Shown: piece after piece, positions 1-12,202 of the stretch | Layout of the letters: every line of letters starts with the position of its first letter | Position numbering within the stretch: the first letter of the stretch is position 1 | NCBI RefSeq assembly: GCF_025717005.1 | Contig: NZ_JAOVZU010000002.1 | Span: 283,480 to 347,479, forward strand | From: Actinotalea endophytica | Lineage (GTDB): Bacteria; Actinomycetota; Actinomycetes; Actinomycetales; Cellulomonadaceae | Direction: 5' to 3' | DNA: 64,000 nucleotides | Translations under genes and position numbers: made by a program | Notes under the pieces: generated by a model | What the model saw: only the letters and a program-made list of their open reading frames with translations | Told to the model about the DNA's origin: nothing | Databases searched by the model: none

Positions 1-58
1 CGGGGGCCATCCTGCCAAGCGCACGGGCCCGTCGGGTAACCCGCGCGTGTCGGGCTCC

Positions 59-133
59 GGGTCACAGGTCCCGGGTCTGCCCTCGTCAGCGGGTTTGTGC
101 GGACAAGAGCGCGGTCATCGGGCCCAAGGTCAC
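59..133. promoter_or_regulatory. Two DosR-like inverted repeats upstream of hppA
   Basis: Two imperfect copies of a GGGAC-N4-GTCCC palindrome lie at 59-72 (GGGTCACAGGTCCC) and 120-133 (GGGCCCAAGGTCAC). The first has one mismatch to the ten fixed bases and the second has two. The same pattern occurs upstream of the V/A-ATPase operon, where one copy is perfect. This pattern matches the core of the actinobacterial DosR/DevR box. A possible -10 element (TAGCGT, 157-162) follows. The assignment rests on pattern matching only, and single mismatched copies are not rare in GC-rich DNA. Confidence 0.35.
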
Positions 134-195
134 CCCTCGCGGTCGCACGACGCGCCTAGCGTGCGAGACGACACCGTTGTCGAGCCCACCCTGGG

Positions 196-2774
<2,579 letters not shown>

Positions 2775-2778
<4 letters not shown>

Positions 2779-3824
2779 CCATCGCGATCAAGTACGCCGC
2801 CTCGTTCGTCGAGGACGGGCACGTCGGCGGGCACGAGGCGGGCGCCACGCTGGTCCGCCGTCTGATGCGGGTGTTCCCGGGCGCCAAGCTGGTCGGCGGC
2901 CGGGCCCGGCACGCGGAGGGCTTCGACGTGGTGCCGCTGGAGTACCTCGACCCGGCCGACACCGTCGTGATCAACATGGACGTCGTGGACTCGATCGCCG
3001 TGTGGCGAACGCTGTCCGCCTCGGGCAGCGACCCCAAGGTGATGAACTTCGTGTGGTGGAACACCTCACAGTTCACCCATGAGGTGCAGCGGGCCGCGCT
3101 CGCGCTGTCCTGCGCGCTGTTCCCGACGTTCGCGAACTCCGAGCGCACCGCGACCGAGATCAAGGAGATCGTCTCCGCCCTCACGGTCCCGACGCTCGCG
3201 GAGAAGGCGCAGATCTCCTGGGTGAACCTCGGCATCCGGCTCGAGCACGTGCAGCCGCGCGAGGAGCCGACCGTGCCGATCGTCCTCTACCCGGCGATCT
3301 ACCTGTCCGACCGCAAGCAGCCGCAGCTCTTCCTCGACGTCGTCGAGCGGGTCCACCGCCGCACGCCGATCAACGTCGAGATGCGTCTGCACGAGTCGCA
3401 CCTGATCAGCGAGAAGGCCATGTGGCTGTCCCGCAAGGACTGGGCGTGGGTCGGCCCGCTGACCGCGACGCGCGAGGACTACTACCACCACCTGGCCCGG
3501 ACGACCGCGTTCCTGGCCACGGCGGTCGAGGAGTCCTACGGCCTGGAGTACGTCGAGGCCATGGTCGCCGGCGCGGTCGGTGTCTTCCCGGACCGGCCGT
3601 GGGCGCGGGCGCTGCTGCCCCAGGGATACCCGTTCCTGTACTCCGACGCCGCCGGCGCCGAGGCGCTGCTCTACCGCGCGGTGACGGACACGGCGGCGTG
3701 CCGGGCCGAGCTCGACCAGCTGGCGGGCGGCGACTTCGTCGGCTGGCTGCGTCAGCGGCACGACGACGACGAGTTCGAGAAGGCCATCGCCGACAAGGTG
3801 CACGACTGGTTCGGCGCGGTCTGA
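2775..3824 (+). CDS. Glycosyltransferase family 4-like protein
   Basis: 349 aa, starting with the ATG of an ATGA overlap with hppA, so the two are probably translationally coupled. The C-terminal half holds EESYGLEYVEAMVAG followed by VGVFP, which matches the nucleotide-sugar-binding EX7E-type region of GT-B glycosyltransferases of family 4. There is no signal peptide or clear membrane helix, so it is likely cytoplasmic. The donor and acceptor cannot be read from the sequence, and the N-terminal half is weakly conserved. Why a glycosyltransferase should be coupled to a pyrophosphatase is not obvious. Glycosyl transfer from nucleotide sugars does depend upstream on reactions that release pyrophosphate, which could explain co-expression. 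Confidence 0.6.
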
Positions 3825-3845
3825 CGACCCGTCCGACCTGACACC

Positions 3846-3880
3846 GGAGCCGGTCCCGCGATCGTCGCGGGACCGGCTCC
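3846..3880. terminator. Bidirectional terminator hairpin
   Basis: A perfect 15-bp stem (3846-3860 with 3866-3880) closes a 5-nt ATCGT loop. It sits between the convergent glycosyltransferase and GIN-domain genes. There is no T-run, which is usual for high-GC actinobacterial terminators. Confidence 0.85.
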
Positions 3881-3903
3881 GTCGTGTGCGGGGCGCGGAG
3901 GCG

Positions 3904-4605
3904 TCAGTCGCGGACGAGGTCCCCGGAGCCGTCGATCCGCGAGCTGACCTCCGGGTCGCCGCTGTAGACGACGTCGCCGCTGCCGGCGATGTGCACCGAG
4001 AGCGAGCCGCTCACGTCGGTGCGGACCGTGCCGGAGCCGTCGAGCTCGACGGTGGCCTGCTGGGCGGCGAGGTCCTCGCTGCGCACGTCGCCCGAGCCCG
4101 CCACGGTGACCACGAGCTCGCGCGTGGTGCCGGCCAGGTGCACGCTCCCGGAGCCGTCGATCCGGACCTCGACCCGGTCGGCCTTCACACCGTCGAGCGT
4201 CACGTCGCCGGACCCCGCGATGTGCACCTCGAGGTCCGTCCCCGTCACACCCGAGCCGTCGACGCTCCCGGACCCGGACACCGTCACGGCGTCGAGGTGG
4301 TCGGTCTCCAGCAGGTAGGCGATCTCGCCGGCGATCATCACCGCGCCCGACGTGCCGAGCACGAGCGTCCCGTCGTCCACCTCACTCGTCAGGTGCTTCA
4401 TCGCCGAGTCAGGTGCGGTCAGGGTGAGCATGGGCCGGTCGCCGCGAAGCGCCACGAGGTCACCGCTCGTGCGGACGTCCACCGCGGTCACCTGCCCGAC
4501 CTCGCGGTCCTCGTTCACCGAGGTCCCGCCCACGATGGAGCACCCGGCAAGCGCCACCGCTCCACCGATCACCAGCCCGGCCCCGAGCGCCGTTCGTCGC
4601 ATCAT
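3904..4605 (-). CDS. GIN-domain (DUF2807) lipoprotein
   Basis: 233 aa. The N-terminus is a lipoprotein signal (MMRR, hydrophobic core, VALAGC lipobox), so the protein is probably anchored to the outer face of the membrane. The rest is a run of short repeats of the kind SGSGSV, GSGDV and IDGSGSV, typical of the head GIN (DUF2807) domain, which folds as a right-handed beta-helix. No enzymatic residues are evident and the family's function is poorly known; an adhesive or scaffolding role is possible. ATG at 4605 or 4602 could both serve as the start. It is monocistronic, converges on the hppA pair across a strong hairpin, and has its own upstream region. Confidence 0.8.
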   Translation of the reverse strand: MMRRTALGAGLVIGGAVALAGCSIVGGTSVNEDREVGQVTAVDVRTSGDLVALRGDRPMLTLTAPDSAMKHLTSEVDDGTLVLGTSGAVMIAGEIAYLLETDHLDAVTVSGSGSVDGSGVTGTDLEVHIAGSGDVTLDGVKADRVEVRIDGSGSVHLAGTTRELVVTVAGSGDVRSEDLAAQQATVELDGSGTVRTDVSGSLSVHIAGSGDVVYSGDPEVSSRIDGSGDLVRD

Positions 4606-4774
4606 TCCTCCGTCGTCACCTCTGCTGTCACCTCAACGCTGCCACCGGGGGTGCGGCGCCGACCATCGGGTGACCCCCTGAGCCGTCCCTGGTCGCGGGC
4701 CGCTCGTCATCAGGGTTTCGTGGCGCCGATCACCGGCCCGGCCTCCGGCGGGCGTGCAGGAACGTGGGGGGAAC

Positions 4775-4815
4775 GCCGACGGCCGGGCGGGGGATCACCC
4801 CACCCGGCCGTCGGC
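4775..4815 (-). terminator. Terminator hairpin of the PhoX-like gene
   Basis: An 18-bp stem with one mismatch (4775-4792 with 4798-4815) closes a 5-nt loop. It lies about 140 bp downstream of the stop of the minus-strand gene at 4953-6365, beyond a very GC-rich run that separates the two. Confidence 0.55.
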
Positions 4816-4820
4816 CGCCC

Positions 4821-4951
4821 CCCGGCGCGGGGCCGGGTACCCCGGGCCCCCCCGCGGGCCCCGCCGCCCGGGGGGCCCCCCCCCCCGGGGGGGGGGGCCC
4901 CCCCCCCCCCCCGGCCGCCCCCCGCCACCCGGCGCGGGGCCGGGTACCCGG
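4821..4951. other. Hyper-GC intergenic run, probable unreliable consensus
   Basis: Long alternating C and G homopolymers lie between two near-identical copies of CCCGGCGCGGGGCCGGGTAC (4821-4840 and 4928-4947). There are essentially no A or T bases between the copies. The flanking repeats and homopolymers look like a collapsed or mis-assembled hairpin rather than a natural element. No gene is called here. Confidence 0.6.
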
Positions 4952-4952
4952 G

Positions 4953-6365
4953 TCAGTGCCGGTCGTGGGCCCAGGAGCGCCCGGACCCGACCGTCAGGGT
5001 CAGGAGCTGACCCTTCTGCACCACGGCCGGGTCTGCGACCGGGGTGTGGTTCTGGGCGTCGAACAGGTACACGCCGCGCCCCAGGAACGGTGCCGGGATG
5101 ATGCCCGAGGACTCCTCGTCGACGGTGTCGAAGACCGAACCGCCCGGCAGGAACCGCTCCGGGTCGAAGTCGGCGACCCGGCGCACCGTGCCCGAACGGA
5201 TGTCGTACTGCCAGATCCCGGCGAGGTACTCGTTGTTGCCGGGGTCCTCCTGGATCAGCACGCTGCCGGCGTTCACCGTGATGTTGTCCATCATCTTCGG
5301 GCCGGTCGTCGGGTCGGCCGGGCCCTCGAGGAGCATCTCGACGGTGCCGCCGAGCTCAGGCTGCGCGGCGTCGACGAACCGGAGCCGCCACAGGCGCGAC
5401 TGCTTGGTCATGCTCGCGGTCGTGACGAAGTAGAAGTCGTCCGGGTGCTGCGGGTCCCAGGAGCCGTCCTCGGGACGGTCCCACCCGGTGCCCGCGCCCG
5501 CTGCGGTGAGCTCGAACGGCAGCGGCCCGGACGGCACCGGTGCGGCGCCCGACTCGGTCGGCAGGTCGGGAACCGAGATCGCCCAGGAGGTCCCGTCGGC
5601 GAGACCGGCCTTCTCGACCGGGTTGCCGGTGCGCTGCTTGGTCCCGGCGTACACGTACACCTCGCCGCCGCCGGTGTCCGACGTGCCGACCACGACGGTC
5701 GAGCGTCCGGTCGACGGGTTCGCGACCACGTTCTCCCAGGCGGCGTTGCCGAGCGCGGGCAGCTCGTAGCTGTCGCCGGTGTCGACGACGTGGGCGAAGG
5801 CGCGTCCGCCGGAGGTCTCCTCGCCGTTCATGAAGATCCGGCCCTGGTACCCGGTCCGGGTGGCCCGGTCGTAGAACGCCGAGGCGGCGGGCAGGTCGGC
5901 CGAGCACATCCGGGTGATCGGGTCGGTCGACGCGACCCAGCCGCCCGCGCCGTCGGAGACCAGCAGCTGCTGGATCTGGTCGGTGCCCGAGACGACCTCG
6001 AGCGTCCGCTTGTCGATCACCCAGCGCGAGACGAAGGCGCCGGTCGCGCCGTGCGCGCGCACCAGGCCCTCACCGGCCGAGAGCTCCTGGTTGGCCAGCA
6101 GGGTGAATGTGCCGTCCTTGTTGTCCCACGCGCCGAGCCCGTCCGGCAGGCCGGACATGACATAGCCGCCGACGGAGTCCCCGGCGGTGAGGATCGAGGT
6201 GGTGCGCACGTCGCGGGCGGCGGGCACGACGTAGGGCGCGTCACTGCTCGACGGCCCCGTCGCGGTCGGCCTGCCGTGGTCGTGCGCGAGAGCGGGTGCG
6301 GCCGCCGTGGCCGCGAGCGCCCCGGCGAGCGTGACCGCGGTGACGCTGCGTGCGGTGCGGGTCAT
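4953..6365 (-). CDS. Secreted PhoX/DUF839-family protein (alkaline phosphatase-like)
   Basis: 470 aa. I start it at the ATG at 6365 because GGAGGA lies just upstream and the protein then begins with a clean Sec signal (MTRTARSVTAV, cleavage near APALAHD). An upstream in-frame ATG at 6473 would add 36 residues with no signal-like character. The body has DUF839/PhoX features: DNITVNAGSVLIQEDPG, EETSGGRAF and repeated beta-propeller-like blades such as WDNKDGTFTLLANQE. PhoX enzymes are extracellular Ca/Fe-dependent phosphatases. This member lacks an obvious Tat twin-arginine motif, so activity is less certain than family membership. It is divergent from the V/A-ATPase operon. Confidence 0.78.
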   Translation of the reverse strand: MTRTARSVTAVTLAGALAATAAAPALAHDHGRPTATGPSSSDAPYVVPAARDVRTTSILTAGDSVGGYVMSGLPDGLGAWDNKDGTFTLLANQELSAGEGLVRAHGATGAFVSRWVIDKRTLEVVSGTDQIQQLLVSDGAGGWVASTDPITRMCSADLPAASAFYDRATRTGYQGRIFMNGEETSGGRAFAHVVDTGDSYELPALGNAAWENVVANPSTGRSTVVVGTSDTGGGEVYVYAGTKQRTGNPVEKAGLADGTSWAISVPDLPTESGAAPVPSGPLPFELTAAGAGTGWDRPEDGSWDPQHPDDFYFVTTASMTKQSRLWRLRFVDAAQPELGGTVEMLLEGPADPTTGPKMMDNITVNAGSVLIQEDPGNNEYLAGIWQYDIRSGTVRRVADFDPERFLPGGSVFDTVDEESSGIIPAPFLGRGVYLFDAQNHTPVADPAVVQKGQLLTLTVGSGRSWAHDRH

Positions 6366-6424
6366 GTCTCCTCCAGAAGGGACTGCGCGGGAAGGTCCAC
6401 GCGCACAGCGCACGCTAAGGAAGC

Positions 6425-6550
6425 GGGACCAAGGTCCCACCAACGGTCGATGGCGGGTCGGTGAACGATGCATGGCGGTGCGTGGCCGACCCCCGGTCGT
6501 ACGCCCGGTGGACGCCCGTGTGCCAAGCGCCAGGAAGGGACCACATTCCC
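6425..6550. promoter_or_regulatory. DosR-like boxes upstream of the V/A-ATPase operon
   Basis: A perfect GGGACCAAGGTCCC palindrome (6425-6438) and a one-mismatch copy GGGACCACATTCCC (6537-6550) lie 162 and 50 bp before the first ATPase gene. GGGAC-N4-GTCCC is the core of the DosR/DevR box that controls hypoxia genes, including universal stress proteins, in actinobacteria. The operon downstream ends with a universal stress protein. The first box could also act on the divergent PhoX-like gene. Confidence 0.45.
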
Positions 6551-6599
6551 ACCCTCGATGATCGTCACGGCCCTAGGCTCGGTACGACGGAGGCGTCAC

Positions 6600-7052
6600 A
6601 TGGCGTGGCAGAGCATCCTCGACAGGTTCCGTCCGGTGGGTGCTCCCGGGCCCGCTGCTGCGGCCGGGGTGCCCTCGCAGGACGTGACCGGGCCGGCGGC
6701 GGAGCTGGCACCGGTGATGGCCGCGCTGCGCCCCGACATGGAGGCCGCCGCTGCACGCCTCGCGGCCGCCGAGGCCGAGGCCGAGCAGATCGTCGCGCGG
6801 GCCCGTGAGCGGGCCGCCACCACCCTGGCCACCGCGCGCTCGCGCGCACCCGGGGCACGCGCGAAGGCCGCGGCCGCCGCCGAGCGGGACGCGGTCGAGC
6901 AACGCGCCCGGTGGATGGCCGACGCTCGGGTTCGTGCCGACGCCATGACCGCGCGGGCCGAGCAGGTCACGCCGCGGCTCGTCGCGCGCGCACTGGACCG
7001 CGTCCTGGACGAGATGCTCGGCGAACCGGGAGCCGGGCGGCGATCGGGATGA
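6600..7052 (+). CDS. V/A-type ATPase peripheral-stalk subunit (G/H-like)
   Basis: 150 aa, opening the ATPase operon. ATG 6600 is chosen because GGAGG sits 8 bp upstream. The middle (about residues 35-130) is an almost unbroken Ala/Arg/Glu-rich helix (MEAAAARLAAAEAEAEQIVARARERAA and onwards), the composition of the long coiled-coil stalk that pairs with subunit E and holds the catalytic head against the membrane part. Identity comes from position and helical character, since this subunit is poorly conserved. It overlaps subunit C by 4 bp. Confidence 0.7.
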   Translation: MAWQSILDRFRPVGAPGPAAAAGVPSQDVTGPAAELAPVMAALRPDMEAAAARLAAAEAEAEQIVARARERAATTLATARSRAPGARAKAAAAAERDAVEQRARWMADARVRADAMTARAEQVTPRLVARALDRVLDEMLGEPGAGRRSG

Positions 7053-8024
7053 CCGCCGAGTGGGTCGCCGCCTCCGTGCGGGCCCGGGCCATGGCCCGCC
7101 GGCGCGCCGGAGCCGGTGCGTGCCGCGCGGCCGCGCTGTGCACCGACCTCCAGGCGGCGCTCGACGTCCTCTCCACGACACCGGTCTCCGCCTGGCTGGA
7201 CGGCGTGACCACGCCGGCCGACGCCGACCGCCACGCGCGGGCCGACCTGCTGTGGACGATGCGCGTGCTCGCGGGCTGGGTGCCCGCACGAGGGACGCGC
7301 GTCCTGCGTGCGCTGGCCGCCGGCGTCGAGCGTGCCGAGATCCTGGTGCGAGCCGCCGCGCTCGACCAGGCCGCAGGCGCCGCGGCCGGCACCGCCTCCC
7401 GATCCGGACTCATCGCGCCCGCAGCCGAGGTGCCGGTCGCGAACGGGCTCGAGCTGGGCGCGCTCGCGACAGCCTGGCCGCGGCTCCGCCGGGCGCGCTC
7501 GGCCGACGAGCTCGACGCGGCGCTGCGCCACTCGCCGTGGGGTGCGATGGGTGACGCGACCGAGCGCGCGGACGTCCTGACCGCGGTGTGGCTGCGCCGC
7601 GTGGCGCGCGAGGCCACCCCGGCCCGGCCGTGGGCGACCGGGGCGGCCGCGCTGCTCGTCGCGCGCCTCGTGCTGCTCGGCCAGCCGGTGCCGACCCGGC
7701 TGCCCGGGCTGGTGCGCGGACTGGTCGGTGACGGGTGGACCCGCGCGCGCGACGCGGACGGCCTGCGCGACAGCCTGCCGCACGCGCTGCGCCCGATGCT
7801 CGACGACGTCGACGGCCCGCAGGACCTGTGGCGGGCCGAGGCGAGGTTCCGGGAGCGGGTGCACACCGACGGCCTGACGATGCTGCGCGGTGCGCTGCCC
7901 GGGCCGCCCGTGGTGGTCGGTGCCGTCGCGGTGCTCGCCGTGGACGCCTGGCGGGTCCGCGCCGCACTCACCTCCGCCTGGTCCGGTGGACCCGACCGGG
8001 CACCCGCAGGGCTGGAGGTGCTCG

Positions 8025-8038
<14 letters not shown>
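7049..8038 (+). CDS. V/A-type ATPase subunit C (d-like, central-stalk adaptor)
   Basis: 329 aa, alpha-helical and Ala/Arg-rich with no membrane segment. It matches the V/A-ATPase C (AC39/d) family in size and position. That subunit is the funnel-shaped adaptor linking the rotating D/F stalk to the membrane ring of subunit K. Conservation is weak here, with scattered features such as SPWGAMGDATERADVLTAVW, so the call leans on operon order. It starts in an ATGA overlap with the previous gene and its end overlaps the start of subunit I by 14 bp. Confidence 0.65.
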
Positions 8039-9732
<1,694 letters not shown>

Positions 9733-9733
<1 letters not shown>

Positions 9734-9987
9734 TGGAGGTCGCCGTGCTCGGCGAGGCGAGTCGCGTCGCGCCCTGGGCGCTGAGCGGCGCGACGGTGCT
9801 GCCCGCCGAGAGCCGCGCGGAGGTCCTGGACGGCTGGGCGCGGGTCGCCGACGTCGCGGTCGTGCTGCTCACACCGGCCGCAGCCCGGTTGCTCGACGAG
9901 GAGCTCGACGACTCGCCCGGCGAGCCCGGACGGCCAGGGCGGCCGCTCGAACGGTCGTCGGGGCCGATGACGGTGGTGCTGCCGTGA
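9733..9987 (+). CDS. V/A-type ATPase subunit F
   Basis: 84 aa, starting in a TGATG overlap with K and ending in a GTGA overlap with E. The pattern MEVAVLGEASRVAPWALSGA, then VADVAVVLLTPAAARLL, then MTVVLP fits subunit F, a small Rossmann-like protein that joins subunit D in the rotating central stalk. It is shorter than the usual 100-110 aa, lacking much of the C-terminal helix. Position between K and E supports the call. Confidence 0.72.
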
Positions 9988-10493
9988 GACGCTCCGACGC
10001 CGCGCTGGCACCGGTGCGCCGAGCACTGGCGTCGGACGCCGCGCGGGCTGCCGACTCGGTGCTGGCCGACGCGACCGCACGGGCCGAAGAGCTCGACGCG
10101 GCCGCGCGCGGCGAGTCCGACGCGATCCTCGCGCGGGCCGTCGCCGACGGGACCGCCGCCGGCCGGGCCGCTGCCGCGCTCGCCGACGCGCGGGCCCGGC
10201 GTGAGGCCCACGGCCACGTGCTCGCGACCGCGCAGCGGCTGCGGGCCGAGACCGTGGCGCGCACCGTGTCCGCGGCGACCGCGCTGCGCGACGACCCGCG
10301 CTACCCGGCGCTGCTCGAGGCGTGGACGGCCCGGTGCCGGACCGTGCTCGGCGCCGACGCCGAGGTGCGGCCGGTGCCCGAGGGCGGGGTCGTCGGTGAG
10401 CTCGGCAGCAGGCGGCTCGACCTGCGCCTGACCACGCTGGCCGAACGCGCCGCGGAGGACGTGCTCGTCGAGGAGGGTGACCCGTGGAGCTGA
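9984..10493 (+). CDS. V/A-type ATPase subunit E (peripheral stalk)
   Basis: 169 aa from a GTG inside the stop of F. The N-terminal two thirds is an Ala/Arg/Asp-rich amphipathic helix (about residues 10-100), followed by a small globular end with LLEAWTARCRTVLGADAEVRPV and RRLDLRLTTLAERA, as in subunit E. Subunit E pairs with the stalk protein made by the first gene of the operon. It overlaps the start of subunit A by 10 bp, which fits the tight coupling seen through the operon. Confidence 0.75.
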   Translation: MRRSDAALAPVRRALASDAARAADSVLADATARAEELDAAARGESDAILARAVADGTAAGRAAAALADARARREAHGHVLATAQRLRAETVARTVSAATALRDDPRYPALLEAWTARCRTVLGADAEVRPVPEGGVVGELGSRRLDLRLTTLAERAAEDVLVEEGDPWS

Positions 10494-12202
10494 GCACCGG
10501 CCGGGTCAGCCGGGTCAACGGGCCGTTGGTCGAGGTCCTCGGCCTCGACGGCGTGGCCATGGCCGAGGTCGTCCGGCTCGGGCCGCAGCGGATCGCGGCC
10601 GAGGTGGTCGGCCTCGCGGGCGCCCGCGCGACGCTCCAGGCCTACGAGTACACCGGCGGGCTGCGGCCCGGCGACCACGCGGAGGCCACCGGGGACCGGC
10701 TTGCCGGCCTGCTCGGCCCGGGTCTGCTGGGCCAGGCGTTCGACGGCCTGCTCCGGCCGCTCTCGGGTGCTCCGGTGTGGCTCTCGCCGGACCGCCCGGA
10801 CATCGTCTCGGACCGGCGCTGGCACCTGGAGCCCGCGGTCGAGGTCGGTGCCGAGGTGCGCCCGGGCGACCTGCTCGGCACGGTGCCGGAGGCCGGTCCG
10901 GTGGTGCACCGGTTCCTGGTCCCGGCAGCGGTGAGCGGCACGGTCACCTGGCTCACCGCGGACCCGGTGCTGCTCAGCGAGCCCGCGGTGCGGGTCGGTG
11001 ACGTGGCGGTCCCGCTCGGGGAGCGCTGGCCGGTGCGGGTGCCCAGGCCGTTCACCGAGCGGCTCGGCGACGTCGTGCCGCTGCACACCGGGCAGCGCGT
11101 GCTCGACCTGGTGTACCCGATCGCCCGGGGCGCGGCCGCGGCGGTGCCGGGCGGGTTCGGCACCGGCAAGACCCTGCTGCTCCAGCAGATCGCGAAGTGG
11201 TCCGAGGCGGACGTCATCGTGTACGTCGGGTGCGGTGAGCGCGGCAACGAGATGGCCGAGGTGCTGACCGAGCTCGCGCAGGTCCCCGACGAACGGACCG
11301 GCGGGCGGCTGGTGGACCGGACCGTGATCATCGCGAACACCTCGAACATGCCGATGATGGCCCGCGAGGCATCGATCCACAGCGGCATCGCGGTCGCCGA
11401 GTACTACCGCGACATGGGCTACGACACGGTGGTCATCGCGGACTCGACGTCGCGGTGGGCCGAGGCGCTGCGCGAGTTCGCGAACCGCACCGGCGAGCTG
11501 CCCGCCGAGGAGGGGTACCCGGCGACGCTCGCGTCCGAGCTCGCCGCGTTCTACGAGCGGGCGGGCCTGGTCACCACGCTCGGCGGGCGCACGGCCTCGA
11601 CCACCGTGATCGGCGCGGTCTCCCCGCCCGGAGGCGACATGTCGGAACCGGTGACCACGGCCACCCAGCGCTTCATCCGGTCGCTGTGGCTGCTGGACCG
11701 CGACCTCGCGTACGCCCGGCACTACCCGGCGGTGAGCTGGGCGGGGTCGTTCGCGCGGGACGCCGACGCGATCGGGGCGTGGCACGCCGCCCAGGGCGAC
11801 CCCGGGTGGGCGGCCCGGCGGGCCTCCGCGACGGCGATCCTCGCCGAGGCCGACCGGCTCGCGTCGCTCGCCGAGGTCATCGGCACCGCGTCGCTGCCCG
11901 CACACGAGCGGATGGTGCTGCTCGGCGGGCGGCTGCTGCGGGAGACGGTGCTGCAGCAGAACGCGCTCTCACCGGAGGACGGCCGGTGCTCTCCGGCCAA
12001 GGGTGCGGCGCTGCTCACGGCGGTGCTCGACGTGATCGACGCCTGCCAGCGCCTGGTCGCGCGGGGCGTCGCCGCGACCACCGTCGAGGAGACCGACCTC
12101 GCCGACCTGATCCGGGTGCGCGAGGAGGTCGGGCCCGCCGACGCGGACGGGGTGTCCCGGCGTCGCGACGAGGTGCTGGCCAGGTTGGAGGCGCTGCGAT
12201 GA
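10484..12202 (+). CDS. atpA: V/A-type ATPase catalytic subunit A
   Basis: 572 aa from GTG 10484. This is the nucleotide-hydrolysing (or synthesising) subunit of the cytoplasmic head. The P-loop GGFGTGKT lies near residues 223-230, followed by YVGCGERGNEMAEVL and VIADSTSRWAEALREF, all diagnostic of V/A-type A subunits. The non-homologous insert characteristic of A subunits precedes the P-loop. Length matches the family (about 580 aa). In bacteria such complexes may run as ATP synthase or as a pump; direction cannot be told from sequence. Confidence 0.97.
   Translation: MELSTGRVSRVNGPLVEVLGLDGVAMAEVVRLGPQRIAAEVVGLAGARATLQAYEYTGGLRPGDHAEATGDRLAGLLGPGLLGQAFDGLLRPLSGAPVWLSPDRPDIVSDRRWHLEPAVEVGAEVRPGDLLGTVPEAGPVVHRFLVPAAVSGTVTWLTADPVLLSEPAVRVGDVAVPLGERWPVRVPRPFTERLGDVVPLHTGQRVLDLVYPIARGAAAAVPGGFGTGKTLLLQQIAKWSEADVIVYVGCGERGNEMAEVLTELAQVPDERTGGRLVDRTVIIANTSNMPMMAREASIHSGIAVAEYYRDMGYDTVVIADSTSRWAEALREFANRTGELPAEEGYPATLASELAAFYERAGLVTTLGGRTASTTVIGAVSPPGGDMSEPVTTATQRFIRSLWLLDRDLAYARHYPAVSWAGSFARDADAIGAWHAAQGDPGWAARRASATAILAEADRLASLAEVIGTASLPAHERMVLLGGRLLRETVLQQNALSPEDGRCSPAKGAALLTAVLDVIDACQRLVARGVAATTVEETDLADLIRVREEVGPADADGVSRRRDEVLARLEALR

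Noticed and set aside
4828-4951. GGTACCCGGG resembles a cloning-vector polylinker (KpnI-SmaI)
   Set aside because: No BamHI, XbaI or other polylinker sites follow, and the repeat lies in very GC-rich native-looking DNA. Chance is more likely than vector contamination.
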